From assembly GCA_963769605.1 (NCBI GenBank), contig CAVYML010000003.1:62001-126000 (forward strand): a stretch of 64,000 nucleotides of DNA, in the 5' to 3' direction. Positions 7,232-15,022 of this stretch are shown here, piece by piece. A program made the translations under genes and the position numbers. The notes under the pieces are model-generated. The model saw only the letters and a list, made by a program, of their open reading frames with translations, was not told the DNA's origin and ran no database searches. The DNA is from Fen-1254 sp963769605. GTDB lineage: Bacteria; Bacteroidota; Ignavibacteria; UBA10030. How positions within the stretch are numbered: position 1 is the first letter of the stretch; the number at the start of each line of letters is the position of its first letter.

Positions 7232-7455
7232 TATTTTGCTAAGGCTTTAAGAGTATTACGAAATCGTCTGTTGGTATGTTCAAATGCTTTTACCCACTCG
7301 GCAAACTCGGGATTAAATGGAGTCAAAACGACGCCTTCTTCGGTTTCGATAAGATGTAATTCGTCTCCTTCGTTGAGATGGTAGTTGGCAACAACAGTTC
7401 TCGGCAATGTAATACCGAGACTATTACCTACTCGGCGTACAGCAGTTTTTAGCAT
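7231..7455 (-). CDS. AbrB/SpoVT-type antitoxin paired with Doc
   Basis: This 74-residue protein begins M-L-K-T-A-V-R-R-V-G-N-S-L-G-I-T-L-P. That is the swapped-hairpin AbrB/MazE DNA-binding signature (R-x-x-G-N-S-x-x-I-x-L-P), followed by L-N-E-G-D-E-L and ending in a charged helix likely to bind the toxin. It is the first gene of the pair, one base overlapping doc. Most Doc toxins pair with Phd; AbrB-like partners are known but less usual. It should repress its own promoter, and a -10/-35 pair with a near-palindrome lies just upstream. Confidence 0.88.
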   Translation of the reverse strand: MLKTAVRRVGNSLGITLPRTVVANYHLNEGDELHLIETEEGVVLTPFNPEFAEWVKAFEHTNRRFRNTLKALAK

Positions 7456-7481
7456 TGACGTCTTCCTTATGTTTATACTAT

Positions 7482-7510
7482 ATTATAACAATTGTATTAC
7501 TTAAAATCAA
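7482..7510 (-). promoter_or_regulatory. Promoter and operator of the doc antitoxin operon
   Basis: Read on the minus strand: -35 TTGATT (7505-7510), a 17 bp spacer and -10 TATAAT (7482-7487), a near-consensus sigma-70 promoter about 27 bp upstream of the antitoxin ATG. An imperfect palindrome centred on ACAATTGT (7484-7499) occupies the spacer and is a likely operator for the AbrB-type antitoxin. A Shine-Dalgarno-like AAGGAAG lies between promoter and ATG. Confidence 0.7.
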
Positions 7511-7521
7511 ATATTTATGCG

Positions 7522-7616
7522 TCTTAACTATTTTAAAAATAGCCCGACAGAAAGAGTCGGGCAAGCAGGGAGCATTAAGATGTTATTGCACAGCTGGAAA
7601 CCTAAAAATGTTAGGA
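7522..7616 (+). repeat. Integron attC-like site
   Basis: The left end is TCTTAACTATTTTA and the right end is CTAAAAATGTTAGGA, whose reverse complement matches the left end closely. These are the inverted outer arms expected of attC (RYYYAAC... GTTRRRY), although both cores deviate from consensus by one base. Inside is a hairpin, GCCCGAC (7542-7548) with GTCGGGC (7556-7562), and the segment shared with repeat copy B. The right core provides the AGGAG ribosome-binding site for the ATG at 7625. Confidence 0.4.
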
Positions 7617-7624
7617 GCTTATAT

Positions 7625-8464
7625 ATGAGAGTTCTGACTACTGTTGTTTTTTTGATTCTGTTCTTACACACTACTTTTTCCCAAATACGGAATGTATACG
7701 AAGTCTATGCAATCGAGTACGCAAAAAATCCGACTAATGTGCCGGTGTCTGAGATCGCCATCGGCGCGAACTCAAGCGACAGTGTAACTTTCTCTTTTTA
7801 TATCTGGTTCTTGAAAGGCGACAACGGCAGAAAAGTACTCGTTGACGTCGGATACTTGCGGGATAGCACAAAACCACTTTCTTCTCTGCGAGAATATCAG
7901 AGGCCCGATTCTGCTCTTAAAAGGATAGATGTAGACGCAAATGACATCACTGACGTCATTATAACTCATCCTCACTCAGATCACATCGGCGGGCTTCAAT
8001 TGTTCAAAAATGCAACAATCTGGATGCAGAAAAATGACTTTTCTTATTTCGTTGGGGATGCGTGGCAGAAAGGTGCATCCCATATTGGTCTGGATAAGCA
8101 GGATGTACTAAAAATTATTCATGCCAACCTGGAAGGAAGGCTTCAGCTCGTCAATGGCGACAGCATAGAAATCATTCCGGGCATTCGTGTATTTATTGGT
8201 TCGAAGCATACATACGAGTCCCAGCACCTGCTCATCAACTCAAAACCTGAGAAGGTGCTTCTTGCATCCGACGACTGCTGGTTTTATTATAATCTTGATC
8301 ACCTTCTCTCAGTGCCATTAACTTTTGATGCTCATGCATATATCACACAATTGCGCAGAATGAAGACTCTCGTTGCCGACACAAATTTGATTATCCCCGG
8401 ACATGATCCTTTGGTCATTTCTAAATTCAAACAAGTGTCGAGAGGAGTGGTAAGAATTCAATGA
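7625..8464 (+). CDS. Secreted metallo-beta-lactamase-fold hydrolase
   Basis: The start at 7625 is chosen because AGGAG lies 7 bp upstream and the protein then opens with a signal peptide (MRVLTTVVFLILFLHTTFSQ). The frame is open further upstream but that part crosses the attC-like repeat. The mature protein of about 260 residues has the metal-binding T-H115-P-H117-S-D119-H120-I-G-G motif. Later ligand candidates are K-H-T-Y-E-S-Q-H, A-S-D-D-C and I-P-G-H-D. The layout resembles N-acyl-homoserine lactonase (AiiA/AttM-like) members of the family, but substrate cannot be read from sequence. Export suggests a periplasmic or extracellular substrate. Confidence 0.85.
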   Translation: MRVLTTVVFLILFLHTTFSQIRNVYEVYAIEYAKNPTNVPVSEIAIGANSSDSVTFSFYIWFLKGDNGRKVLVDVGYLRDSTKPLSSLREYQRPDSALKRIDVDANDITDVIITHPHSDHIGGLQLFKNATIWMQKNDFSYFVGDAWQKGASHIGLDKQDVLKIIHANLEGRLQLVNGDSIEIIPGIRVFIGSKHTYESQHLLINSKPEKVLLASDDCWFYYNLDHLLSVPLTFDAHAYITQLRRMKTLVADTNLIIPGHDPLVISKFKQVSRGVVRIQ

Positions 8465-8476
8465 ACCAATTGCTGC

Positions 8477-8530
8477 ACTTAACCATTATTAAAAATGCCC
8501 GCCATTTTTGTAATATAAGAATTGTTAGAC
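8477..8530 (+). repeat. Integron attC-like site
   Basis: The stretch begins ACTTAAC (8477-8483, RYYYAAC) and ends GTTAGAC (8524-8530, GTTRRRY). Inverted similarity continues outward: GCTG lies ahead of the left core, and the right end reads CAGC just after its core. A central hairpin AAAAATG-CCCGC-CATTTTT lies at 8491-8509. It begins 12 bp after the stop of the lactonase-like gene and ends 11 bp before the next ATG, just where a cassette boundary would lie. At 54 bp it is at the lower limit of known attC lengths. Confidence 0.45.
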
Positions 8531-8541
8531 AGCAATAAAAA

Positions 8542-8916
8542 ATGGGAAATAATTCTTCAAGAAAAATAACAGTTTTGGTCATCAATGTGCTTGTATTACT
8601 TTTTGCACTGTTTGGGCTGGGCATATTTACGGCTGGAGATGATGGCGGTGAATTTATCATGCATCTTCTCATTGCGCCGATATTTGTACTCTTAGGAATT
8701 GCGCGCCGAAATATTTTAGTCTCTAGATGGTCGTCCAAGTTGAATGCAGCAATCCATTTTCTGTTTGCTCTATCCTTTCCCTTGCCGGTAATTATAGATG
8801 GAAGTCTTTCAAAAACCATGAGAGTAACAGGCCTTACAATTGATTCAACCCTTTTAGTATGTCTGATCATTACTACGATTATAGAGATGAATAAATCATA
8901 TTTAGATATAAAGTGA
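8542..8916 (+). CDS. Small multi-TM membrane protein, unknown
   Basis: This 124-residue protein is not recognised. It has about four hydrophobic segments (residues 10-28, 37-52, 66-84 and 95-113) with a short D-D-G-G-E-F loop after the first. No catalytic motif is visible. There is no strong ribosome-binding site; the ATG follows an attC-like site by 11 bp, as in first genes of cassettes. Its stop codon lies in a 28-nt tag shared with the 3' end of the helicase gene at 42076, so the natural C-terminus may have been cut by recombination. Confidence 0.65.
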   Translation: MGNNSSRKITVLVINVLVLLFALFGLGIFTAGDDGGEFIMHLLIAPIFVLLGIARRNILVSRWSSKLNAAIHFLFALSFPLPVIIDGSLSKTMRVTGLTIDSTLLVCLIITTIIEMNKSYLDIK

Positions 8917-8940
8917 CTATTCAGCGTGAGTTTTAAATTT
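8913..8940 (+). repeat. 28-nt tag shared with the helicase 3' end
   Basis: Starting at GTGACTATTCAGCGTGAG, 28 nt match the reverse complement of 42065-42092 with one mismatch. There the sequence encodes the last residues (G-D-Y-S-A-stop) of a Pif1/RecD-type helicase and its immediate downstream. Here it supplies the stop codon of an unrelated gene. The match stops at the REP-like repeat. Confidence 0.8.
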
Positions 8941-8980
8941 CTACCTTGCGAAGATGGGCAGACCTTTGCAAGGTGGGGGG
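8938..8980. repeat. REP-like palindromic repeat, copy 3
   Basis: Full-length copy of the repeat at 1101-1141: CTACCTTGCGAAGATGGG, then CAGACCTTTGCAAGGTGGGG. Two substitutions slightly weaken the first palindrome (CTACCTT against AAGATGG). It lies between a membrane protein gene and an outer-membrane protein gene. Confidence 0.8.
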
Positions 8981-9019
8981 CTCCATGAGGCAGTTATTTT
9001 TTTATGAAAGGATAAATCA

Positions 9020-9523
9020 ATGAAAATTAGATTTGCATCATTTCTGCTCTTTACCATTATTATTTCCTCTAATATATCTTTTGCGCAATTGACAGCCGAA
9101 CCTAATTCTATATTTATCGAAGGAGCCGGGAATGGAGGATTATATTCAATTAATTATGATAGACTTCTCACGAATAACCTGAGCTGCCGTATTGGATATT
9201 CATATTTGGAAATACTTAGCGCTCAAATTTCGACATATCCGTTTTTAGTAAATTATTTATACGGAGAAAATAGTTCAAAAATCGAAATTGGACTGGGAAT
9301 AATGCTGATCAATATTTCAGTATCAACAGAATTAACTAATCTTCCACCAGTTCTTTCAATATCCACAACTCTTGTTACGGGAGCATTTGGATATCGCTAT
9401 CAACAGAAGGACGGCGGAATTATTTTTCGCGCTGATATAACGCCGTTTTATTATTTAAGATCCGATATATCTACTAAGAGATTTATTTTAAGCGGGGGAA
9501 TAAGCTTAGGCTATACATTCTAA
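9020..9523 (+). CDS. Small predicted outer-membrane beta-barrel protein
   Basis: This 167-residue protein has an N-terminal signal peptide ending in F-A-Q at about residue 23. The mature part alternates polar and hydrophobic residues in the way of membrane beta strands and ends in G-Y-T-F, with the C-terminal phenylalanine typical of outer-membrane barrels. The short length would fit an eight-stranded barrel (OmpW/OmpX size). No family motif is recognised. A ribosome-binding site (GAAAGGA) precedes ATG. It is the last gene of the AT-rich accessory region before the convergent TPR gene. Confidence 0.7.
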   Translation: MKIRFASFLLFTIIISSNISFAQLTAEPNSIFIEGAGNGGLYSINYDRLLTNNLSCRIGYSYLEILSAQISTYPFLVNYLYGENSSKIEIGLGIMLINISVSTELTNLPPVLSISTTLVTGAFGYRYQQKDGGIIFRADITPFYYLRSDISTKRFILSGGISLGYTF

Positions 9524-9613
9524 AAATGTAGTCACTCAGTGTAGTAAAGATTTTTTTATTCTTTCAATATCACGCGAGTAATTGCGTATTTTATTAAACA
9601 CTTCGGTACTGAA

Positions 9614-11476
9614 TTAAAAAACCGGGCCGCGAAGAAGCCGTATACGTTTGCGGGCTTCTTCGGCGTAGAGGGAGTTCGGAAACTGCGCGAGAAGTTTTTG
9701 ATATGCTTCGCTTGCAGCCGGGGCATTGTGAAGAACGGTTTGCTGGATCTCGCCGATTCTGAACTGCGCCCGGTCGTTCATGATGCTTGAAGGCAAAGAA
9801 TCTGCAACAAAACGGAACGTCGAGAGCGCTTCGTCGTAACGCCGAAGCTGCACACAAAGTTCTGCAGATTTCATCAGCGCGTCGTCTAAGAGGAGTGTCT
9901 GTGCATACCGCGAGGCGATGGATCGAAAACCGGCAAGAGCTTCCGTATACTTGTGCTGTTCGATCAGCAAATCAGCCCGGATGAATTCTTCAAGCGCCTG
10001 CGGCGCTGAAGTTTTATTCTCCAGAATGAAATACTGCAACTGCAGCGCATTGTTTGCAAGATCAGAATTGAGAGCCGTTGTAAAATGCTGAAGATGCGCA
10101 AGAGCGGAATCGAATTTGCCTGCATAATAATCGGTTCGTGCCAGGAAGTACGCCGCCTGCTCCTGTGCGGCGATTTCCGGAGACGATCCTAGTTCAAGAA
10201 AATATTTCCGTGCCTGCTCGAGATCCCCGCGTGCAAGTTCGATTTTTCCCGATTGAAGTAAGGCATCACGCATGAATGAAGATGTCCGCGGCATTTGAGT
10301 GAGGCGGCGGAATGCTGCGAGCGCCGAATCGAGATCGAAAAAATGTTCGAATTGAATGCAGCCGATGCGATACAATGATTGTGCTGCAAGTTCTGTTGAA
10401 GGGCTCGAGAGAAGCATGCGCCGGTACAGTGCAATCGCTCCGTCGTAACTCGGATGTTCTTCGTTCACATTGGATACATCAGCCGTGTACTCGACGGATG
10501 AAACGGGGAGCGTATCATTAAGACGGCTTTCATCTTCTATGGCGCGTGCAAATCCGAATTGAGCTTGAGCAAAGAAAGGGTTGCTGCTGTACGAGACGAT
10601 GAATTCCCGGAATGCGAACGCTGCTGTCCGGGACTCGTGTTCCTGAAGAAGTCTCTGAGCAAAACTGTATATTTCCGTTCCATTCGCGCGCGCAAGCTTA
10701 TCGATGGTCTTATATTCTGCATAAGCGTCGAAAGAACGGTGTTGTTCCAGATAAATCCATGCAAGCAGCCGGTGAAAGACGATATTTTCCGGCGCTGCCT
10801 GGACGGTTGCATTGATGACGTTGAATGCGGCAAGGAGCCCCTCGGGACGGACGAGAAAAGTGCCGATACGCGATTCTGCGAACGAGAAATTGCCCGGAGT
10901 CGCTTTCAGCATCTCCACATATTCCTGAACGGCATCGGAATAGCGCTGGAGCGAGGCATAGATTGTTCCCAATTCGTCCGCAAACATGGCGGCATTGCCG
11001 CTTTTTATTTTTGCCTCGCGGTAGACTTTGATGCCTGCATCGTACAACCGGTGCTCCATCATTTCGTTTGCAACAAGACGGTAGAGTCCGATATTGTTCG
11101 GGTCGGCGGAAAGAATCGACCGCCAGAGGGAATCGGCGGCCGGTTCATTCCCGGAATCGAAATACAATCCGGCAAGCTGTGAACGCTGCGTAACGTCGTT
11201 CGGATGCAGCATAATCCATCGCCGGGTTATGGCAAGAGCCTGTGCGTATTCTTTCAATTGTGAATAACAGTGCTGCAGTCCTTCGAAGTACATAAAGCTG
11301 TTGGAATCGGATTGAAACAATTCTTCATACAAAGGCTGCGCCTTTTCCCATTCGCCGTTTTCTTCGAACTGCTGTGCAAGCTGAAGTCTAAGGGGGGCGT
11401 TCTGTGCTCCGGCGACGGAGCCGAAGAGAAACATGCACAAAATTATACCCGAAGTATAAAATGACCGTGTATGCAT
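9614..11476 (-). CDS. Secreted TPR-repeat protein
   Basis: This 620-residue protein starts at 11476, where a signal peptide (MHTRSFYTSGIILCMFLFGS, then V-A-G-A-Q) begins; a longer frame upstream is unlikely. The mature protein is built of helical pairs of about 34 residues with TPR signatures such as A-L-A-I-T-R-R-W-I-M-L-H-P-N-D and I-L-S-A-D-P-N-N. The C-terminal part (S-E-A-Y-Q-K-L-L-A-Q-F-P-N-S-L-Y-A-E-E-A-R) resembles the YbgF/BamD type repeat. TPR proteins scaffold other proteins; here probably in the periplasm. It is convergent with the small barrel gene and co-oriented with the DUF2807 gene, but 110 bp with a palindrome separate them. Confidence 0.85.
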   Translation of the reverse strand: MHTRSFYTSGIILCMFLFGSVAGAQNAPLRLQLAQQFEENGEWEKAQPLYEELFQSDSNSFMYFEGLQHCYSQLKEYAQALAITRRWIMLHPNDVTQRSQLAGLYFDSGNEPAADSLWRSILSADPNNIGLYRLVANEMMEHRLYDAGIKVYREAKIKSGNAAMFADELGTIYASLQRYSDAVQEYVEMLKATPGNFSFAESRIGTFLVRPEGLLAAFNVINATVQAAPENIVFHRLLAWIYLEQHRSFDAYAEYKTIDKLARANGTEIYSFAQRLLQEHESRTAAFAFREFIVSYSSNPFFAQAQFGFARAIEDESRLNDTLPVSSVEYTADVSNVNEEHPSYDGAIALYRRMLLSSPSTELAAQSLYRIGCIQFEHFFDLDSALAAFRRLTQMPRTSSFMRDALLQSGKIELARGDLEQARKYFLELGSSPEIAAQEQAAYFLARTDYYAGKFDSALAHLQHFTTALNSDLANNALQLQYFILENKTSAPQALEEFIRADLLIEQHKYTEALAGFRSIASRYAQTLLLDDALMKSAELCVQLRRYDEALSTFRFVADSLPSSIMNDRAQFRIGEIQQTVLHNAPAASEAYQKLLAQFPNSLYAEEARKRIRLLRGPVF

Positions 11477-11543
11477 ATTCCGTATGTAACACAGAAATTT
11501 GCCGGAAGTCAACGGGAGACCGGAGACAAACTGGAAACAAACC

Positions 11544-11573
11544 CTCGTTCCCAATCTGGAGCTTGGGAACGAG
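11544..11573. repeat. Palindromic repeat CTCGTTCCCAA/TTGGGAACGAG
   Basis: A perfect 11-bp inverted repeat (11544-11554 and 11563-11573) with an 8-nt loop lies between two minus-strand genes. Palindromes of this very sequence type are, from memory, dispersed in many copies in several bacterial genomes. Here only one copy is seen. It could also act as a bidirectional transcription stop, though no U-run follows. Confidence 0.65.
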
Positions 11574-11586
11574 ATGCGGAGCCGGA

Positions 11587-12231
11587 TTATTCTTTTTCCA
11601 CAGATCCCGAACCGTTGATGGACTGGTTGACGGTTTTCGGTTCTCCGTGATATTTAATTTTTCCGCTCCCATCTATTCTTGCGTCAATTGAATTTGCAGC
11701 CTGACAATAAATTGTGCCGCTTCCTTCAATGTGCGCTTTTACTCCTTTTGCGGCCAGCGAGTCGGCATTGATTTTAGCGGAACCGGAGATGTGGATTTTT
11801 AACTCATCAGCCGAGCCGCTGAGATTCATACGGGACGATCCGTTGATGGCAAGAGTGAAAGAATCGGACAATATTTTTTGAACATCCCCCTCTGCAGAAC
11901 CGTTGACTGTAAATTCCTCCAGACGGGGAACAGAGACGGTAATCTGGATTCCCTGCGTGGGGGCAAGGTTGCCTTTTGTATAAATCCGCAGCCTGTCACC
12001 GCTGACTTCCGTTTTAACAAACGGCAGGATATTTTCATCGGATTGGATCGAAACCGATTGCTGTGCCTGACATGTTATATGAACCTCGTATCCGCCGTCG
12101 CAGACGATCGATTCAAAAGCCGGCATTTCCCGTGTATCCGTTTTAATTGTCCCGTTGCCGCGAACCCTCGGGCCGAAGCATGCGCACAAAGAAAACGCAC
12201 AAAGAAGCGAAAAGAGAAAAATATTTTTCAT
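11587..12231 (-). CDS. DUF2807 (GIN-domain) lipoprotein
   Basis: This 214-residue protein has a signal peptide with lipobox (S-L-C-A-C, Cys at about 18) and one DUF2807/GIN domain, a right-handed beta-helix-like fold common in Bacteroidota. The first part includes F-E-S-I-V-C-D-G-G-Y-E-V and the body is a ladder of repeated strands with G-S-x-x-x and S-G-S-G patterns (I-N-G-S-S, I-S-G-S-A, I-E-G-S-G, I-D-G-S-G, I-N-G-S-G). It is likely anchored to a membrane facing the periplasm or surface. The family has been called putative auto-transporter adhesin, but no transporter part is present and the function is unknown. Confidence 0.9.
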   Translation of the reverse strand: MKNIFLFSLLCAFSLCACFGPRVRGNGTIKTDTREMPAFESIVCDGGYEVHITCQAQQSVSIQSDENILPFVKTEVSGDRLRIYTKGNLAPTQGIQITVSVPRLEEFTVNGSAEGDVQKILSDSFTLAINGSSRMNLSGSADELKIHISGSAKINADSLAAKGVKAHIEGSGTIYCQAANSIDARIDGSGKIKYHGEPKTVNQSINGSGSVEKE

Positions 12232-12519
12232 ATAAATGATCCCTTCCTAATTTGTTGTTTGTGTCATATACGATGCCGGGCAGTTAAAGTTACACCTCCA
12301 CTCTGTGTCATCGATTGACGGTCTGGCTACATTTTTATCTATGCTCAGCATATACTTGATATCCGGGATTTTCTACAACTGCGGTAGCTTCCCAACGTCA
12401 ATCTGCCCGCCTCAAGAGGACAGCACAGGCTGCAGTATATTTGGGATAGGGATACACGATAATGAACCATTAACCATTTGCCATTTACCATTTACTATTT
12501 TCCATTGACCATCCATACC
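12232..12519. other. Intergenic stretch with heptamer array
   Basis: No gene is seen. The region contains a 7-bp repeat array at 12466-12514 just beyond the 3' end of the GH31 gene, listed separately. The promoter of the DUF2807 gene should lie in the first 100 bp, but I could not define it. Confidence 0.5.
12466..12514 (+). repeat. Heptamer tandem repeat array
   Basis: Seven consecutive 7-bp units: ACCATTA, ACCATTT, GCCATTT, ACCATTT, ACTATTT, TCCATTG, ACCATCC. Units differ at one to three positions but keep the 7-bp phase. It ends just before the stop codon of the GH31 gene. Confidence 0.75.
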
Positions 12520-14823
12520 TCACAATTCTCCTTCGATAATCAATTTGTCCGCAACATTTCTTTTGTTCAGAAAAATTGCGGCAGTTTTCTTCGCGGTGTC
12601 CCATATCCAATGCTCGCCCGAAATATTTCCCTCCTCGATTCGTTTTCCGTCGATTGCTATGTCTTTGGGTTTAGCCGTATTGACCCAAAAAATTCTGTAT
12701 GCACGTTCCTTTGTTTCGCCCTGGAAGGATCCCTTCGGTTTTTGAATCACGATTTTTTGATTGCGGGCCGGTTCATATTCATATTGAAAATCTATCCAGC
12801 GGTACTGACCTTGCTTGAATGCATATGATTCTCCGTCGTCTTCATACAGTGAAAATGTATTCTGCGAATGCCCGGGAGGAGTATAAGCAAAAACTATCAG
12901 TGTATCTAATTGCGCTCCGGAGTATTCCGTATAGGGTGCAATCGGTATGATGGAACCGGCTTTAACATACAGCGGGAATTCGAAAAGCGATTTTTGCACG
13001 GTTATTTCCCGGCTGCCCGAAAATTCTTCCTGCGTAAAATAATCGTACCACATTCCTTCCGGCAGCCAGAATTTTTTCTCCGTCAACCCATGTGCATTCG
13101 TGGGAGAAGGAGTCAGGATAGGCGCGGCCACCATGCTGCTGCCGAAACAAAATTCGTCGTACCGGTACGCTTCCGGCGATTGCGGATAATCGATATACAA
13201 ACCGCGGCAGAGAGGTATTCCTTTCTCCGATGCGATTTCGGTCATCGTATAAATGTACGGAAGCAGTTTGTATCGGAGCTGTATTGATACGCGTGCCGAA
13301 TTGAGCACCGTGTCTCCCCATTCCCACGGCAGACGCGAACCTTGATCGAATTCTCCCGGCAGGCAGGGAGGAGACCAGAACAGATCTTTTTTGGCATGAA
13401 CACGGAAAATGGGAGAGACGGATCCGAGTTGAAGCCATCGCGCAAATATTTCGGCGCCGGGCGGATATCCGGAAGGTCCCTGCGGCATATAACCGCCGAT
13501 ATCGTGAGACCAGTAAACTCCGCCGTTTGCTCCTTTGATGTTCGTTTCCAGCGAGTAAGCCATCGTTTCCCAGCTGATGTATGTGTCTCCGGAAAAACCG
13601 AAAGGATAGCGATGATTGCACAAAACATTCTCCTGCAATCTGTTCATGACCACCGCTCTTTTTCCCGTGAATTCTGTTGTCAAACTCCGATAGAGGTCGG
13701 AAGAGAAAATGGAACTTTCGCCGTCCACCCAATGGAAATCGAGACCGTCTTCCATGAGATGCGCAAGGTACATTTCATAAAACGTTCTGAAATGTTTCCG
13801 GTTGGCCGGGTTGTAGTGAATGATCTTCTGTTCCGGCTCCCATGGAAGGCCGTTCGTCAGAGCCGAATAATAATTGATGCCGGCTCGTGTACAGAATTCA
13901 CGTACCTGTGGATCCTTATAATAGAGAGCGCCGGCATGATGATTGAAACCTGTTTTCAAATGAACGCTGTCGGTCCATCTGTGGAACGCTTTCATATCCT
14001 GAAAATGGGACGAGTCGTACCGGAATCCGTACCAGTAATCGACATGCCAGCACATATCGAGAATAATCGCATCGATCGGAATCTGTTCTTTGCGAAAGCG
14101 AGCAACAATCCGGCGGTAATCGTTTTCGTTATAATCTTTCCAGCGGGAATAGATAAAGCCGAGCGACCATTTAGGAAGCATAGGAATGCTGCCCGCCAGT
14201 GAAAAAAAATCGTTGAAGGCCTGTTTGTAATTATGTCCGTATCCGAGAACAAAAAGTTCATTCCAGGAATCTCCTGCTTTGTAAAAATAAAGCGTATCCG
14301 GAGTATGGTTTAGAATGGTGAACCCGCGCCGGCTGAGTATTCCGTCCGGGATCGGATGCGGAGAGGGCTTTGAGCCGACATCGTTCTGTTCGCTGTAGTG
14401 TACGTTTCCCTTGCAGTTATCCAGGGATCCGATAACACCGCCGAGATTCGATGTATCTTCCTCGCCAAGATTCTTGAGCGAAAAACCATCACGGAGTGAG
14501 ATCGTAATTCCGCCCTGTGCTGCGTCAAGATCGGGAGAATAGACTACGGTCATTGAATCCGTTTGAATAATGGAAGTGCCGTTTTTTTCAGTTAAGGTAA
14601 AATGTGTTTTTGGAAATTTAAGGTTTACAACTCCGAGGTCGGTCAAATCGGGATATGTCCGGTTGGTTTCTTTTTGGATGCGTATCATGGTCGGGGTCAA
14701 AACTTGAATCCGCAATTTTTGCAAGAAGATAGAGTTGTCTGTTACCAGAGGATATCCTGCAAAACAGGCAGAAAAAACCATTGCAAGGAGAATGGCTAAA
14801 ATAGTATGTTGTTCGGTTTTCAT
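12520..14823 (-). CDS. Glycoside hydrolase family 31 enzyme
   Basis: This 767-residue exported enzyme has an N-terminal signal with V-F-S-A-C, so it may be a lipoprotein. It has the GH31 layout: N-terminal beta domain (to about 210), then a TIM barrel starting M-L-P-K-W-S-L-G-F-I-Y-S-R-W, then beta C-terminal domains. The catalytic nucleophile is probably D367 in F-H-W-V-D-G-E, and the acid/base D413 in G-F-S-G-D-T. Members include alpha-glucosidases and alpha-xylosidases; the insert-poor barrel does not settle which. The C-terminal part carries the DUF5110-like Y-T-P-P-G-H-S...Y-E-D-D-G-E-S-Y motif common in these enzymes. The gene stands alone and probably serves glycan use in the periplasm. 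Confidence 0.93.
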   Translation of the reverse strand: MKTEQHTILAILLAMVFSACFAGYPLVTDNSIFLQKLRIQVLTPTMIRIQKETNRTYPDLTDLGVVNLKFPKTHFTLTEKNGTSIIQTDSMTVVYSPDLDAAQGGITISLRDGFSLKNLGEEDTSNLGGVIGSLDNCKGNVHYSEQNDVGSKPSPHPIPDGILSRRGFTILNHTPDTLYFYKAGDSWNELFVLGYGHNYKQAFNDFFSLAGSIPMLPKWSLGFIYSRWKDYNENDYRRIVARFRKEQIPIDAIILDMCWHVDYWYGFRYDSSHFQDMKAFHRWTDSVHLKTGFNHHAGALYYKDPQVREFCTRAGINYYSALTNGLPWEPEQKIIHYNPANRKHFRTFYEMYLAHLMEDGLDFHWVDGESSIFSSDLYRSLTTEFTGKRAVVMNRLQENVLCNHRYPFGFSGDTYISWETMAYSLETNIKGANGGVYWSHDIGGYMPQGPSGYPPGAEIFARWLQLGSVSPIFRVHAKKDLFWSPPCLPGEFDQGSRLPWEWGDTVLNSARVSIQLRYKLLPYIYTMTEIASEKGIPLCRGLYIDYPQSPEAYRYDEFCFGSSMVAAPILTPSPTNAHGLTEKKFWLPEGMWYDYFTQEEFSGSREITVQKSLFEFPLYVKAGSIIPIAPYTEYSGAQLDTLIVFAYTPPGHSQNTFSLYEDDGESYAFKQGQYRWIDFQYEYEPARNQKIVIQKPKGSFQGETKERAYRIFWVNTAKPKDIAIDGKRIEEGNISGEHWIWDTAKKTAAIFLNKRNVADKLIIEGEL

Positions 14824-14918
14824 AGATGGATTTGGAATTATAAAGAATACAAAATTATTTCACAAAAGATACGTTCATTTTTATTCTTTTTCATGAAAAA
14901 TTTAAAAGAGTTCTTTGG

Positions 14919-14995
14919 TTCGTAGTTCGTAGTTCGTGGTTCGTGGTTCGTAGTTCGTGGTTCATAGTTCATAGTTCATAATTCATAATTCATAG
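14919..14995 (+). repeat. Heptamer tandem repeat array (TTCRTRG type)
   Basis: Eleven consecutive 7-bp units: TTCGTAG x2, TTCGTGG x2, TTCGTAG, TTCGTGG, TTCATAG x2, TTCATAA x2, TTCATAG. The gradual change along the array suggests repeated duplication with slippage. It lies between the divergent GH31 and dxr genes. Confidence 0.9.
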
Positions 14996-15022
14996 TTCTT
15001 GGCTATTAGCCACTTTTCCCTC

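Noticed and set aside
1..9600. A firm call of a chromosomal integron
   Set aside because: attC-like arms are degenerate, several genes lack a clear site, and no integrase is in the window; kept only as a finding.
10559..11182. Plus-strand ORF of 207 codons opposite the TPR gene
   Set aside because: It lies wholly antisense to a well-supported signal-peptide TPR protein and shows no family motif or ribosome-binding site.
12962..13732. Minus-strand ORF of 256 codons inside the GH31 gene
   Set aside because: Same strand but another frame of GH31; Arg/Ser-rich translation typical of a shadow frame.
13342..14202. Plus-strand ORF of 286 codons opposite the GH31 gene
   Set aside because: It is antisense to a gene with intact catalytic motifs and its translation is low in hydrophobic structure; a shadow frame.
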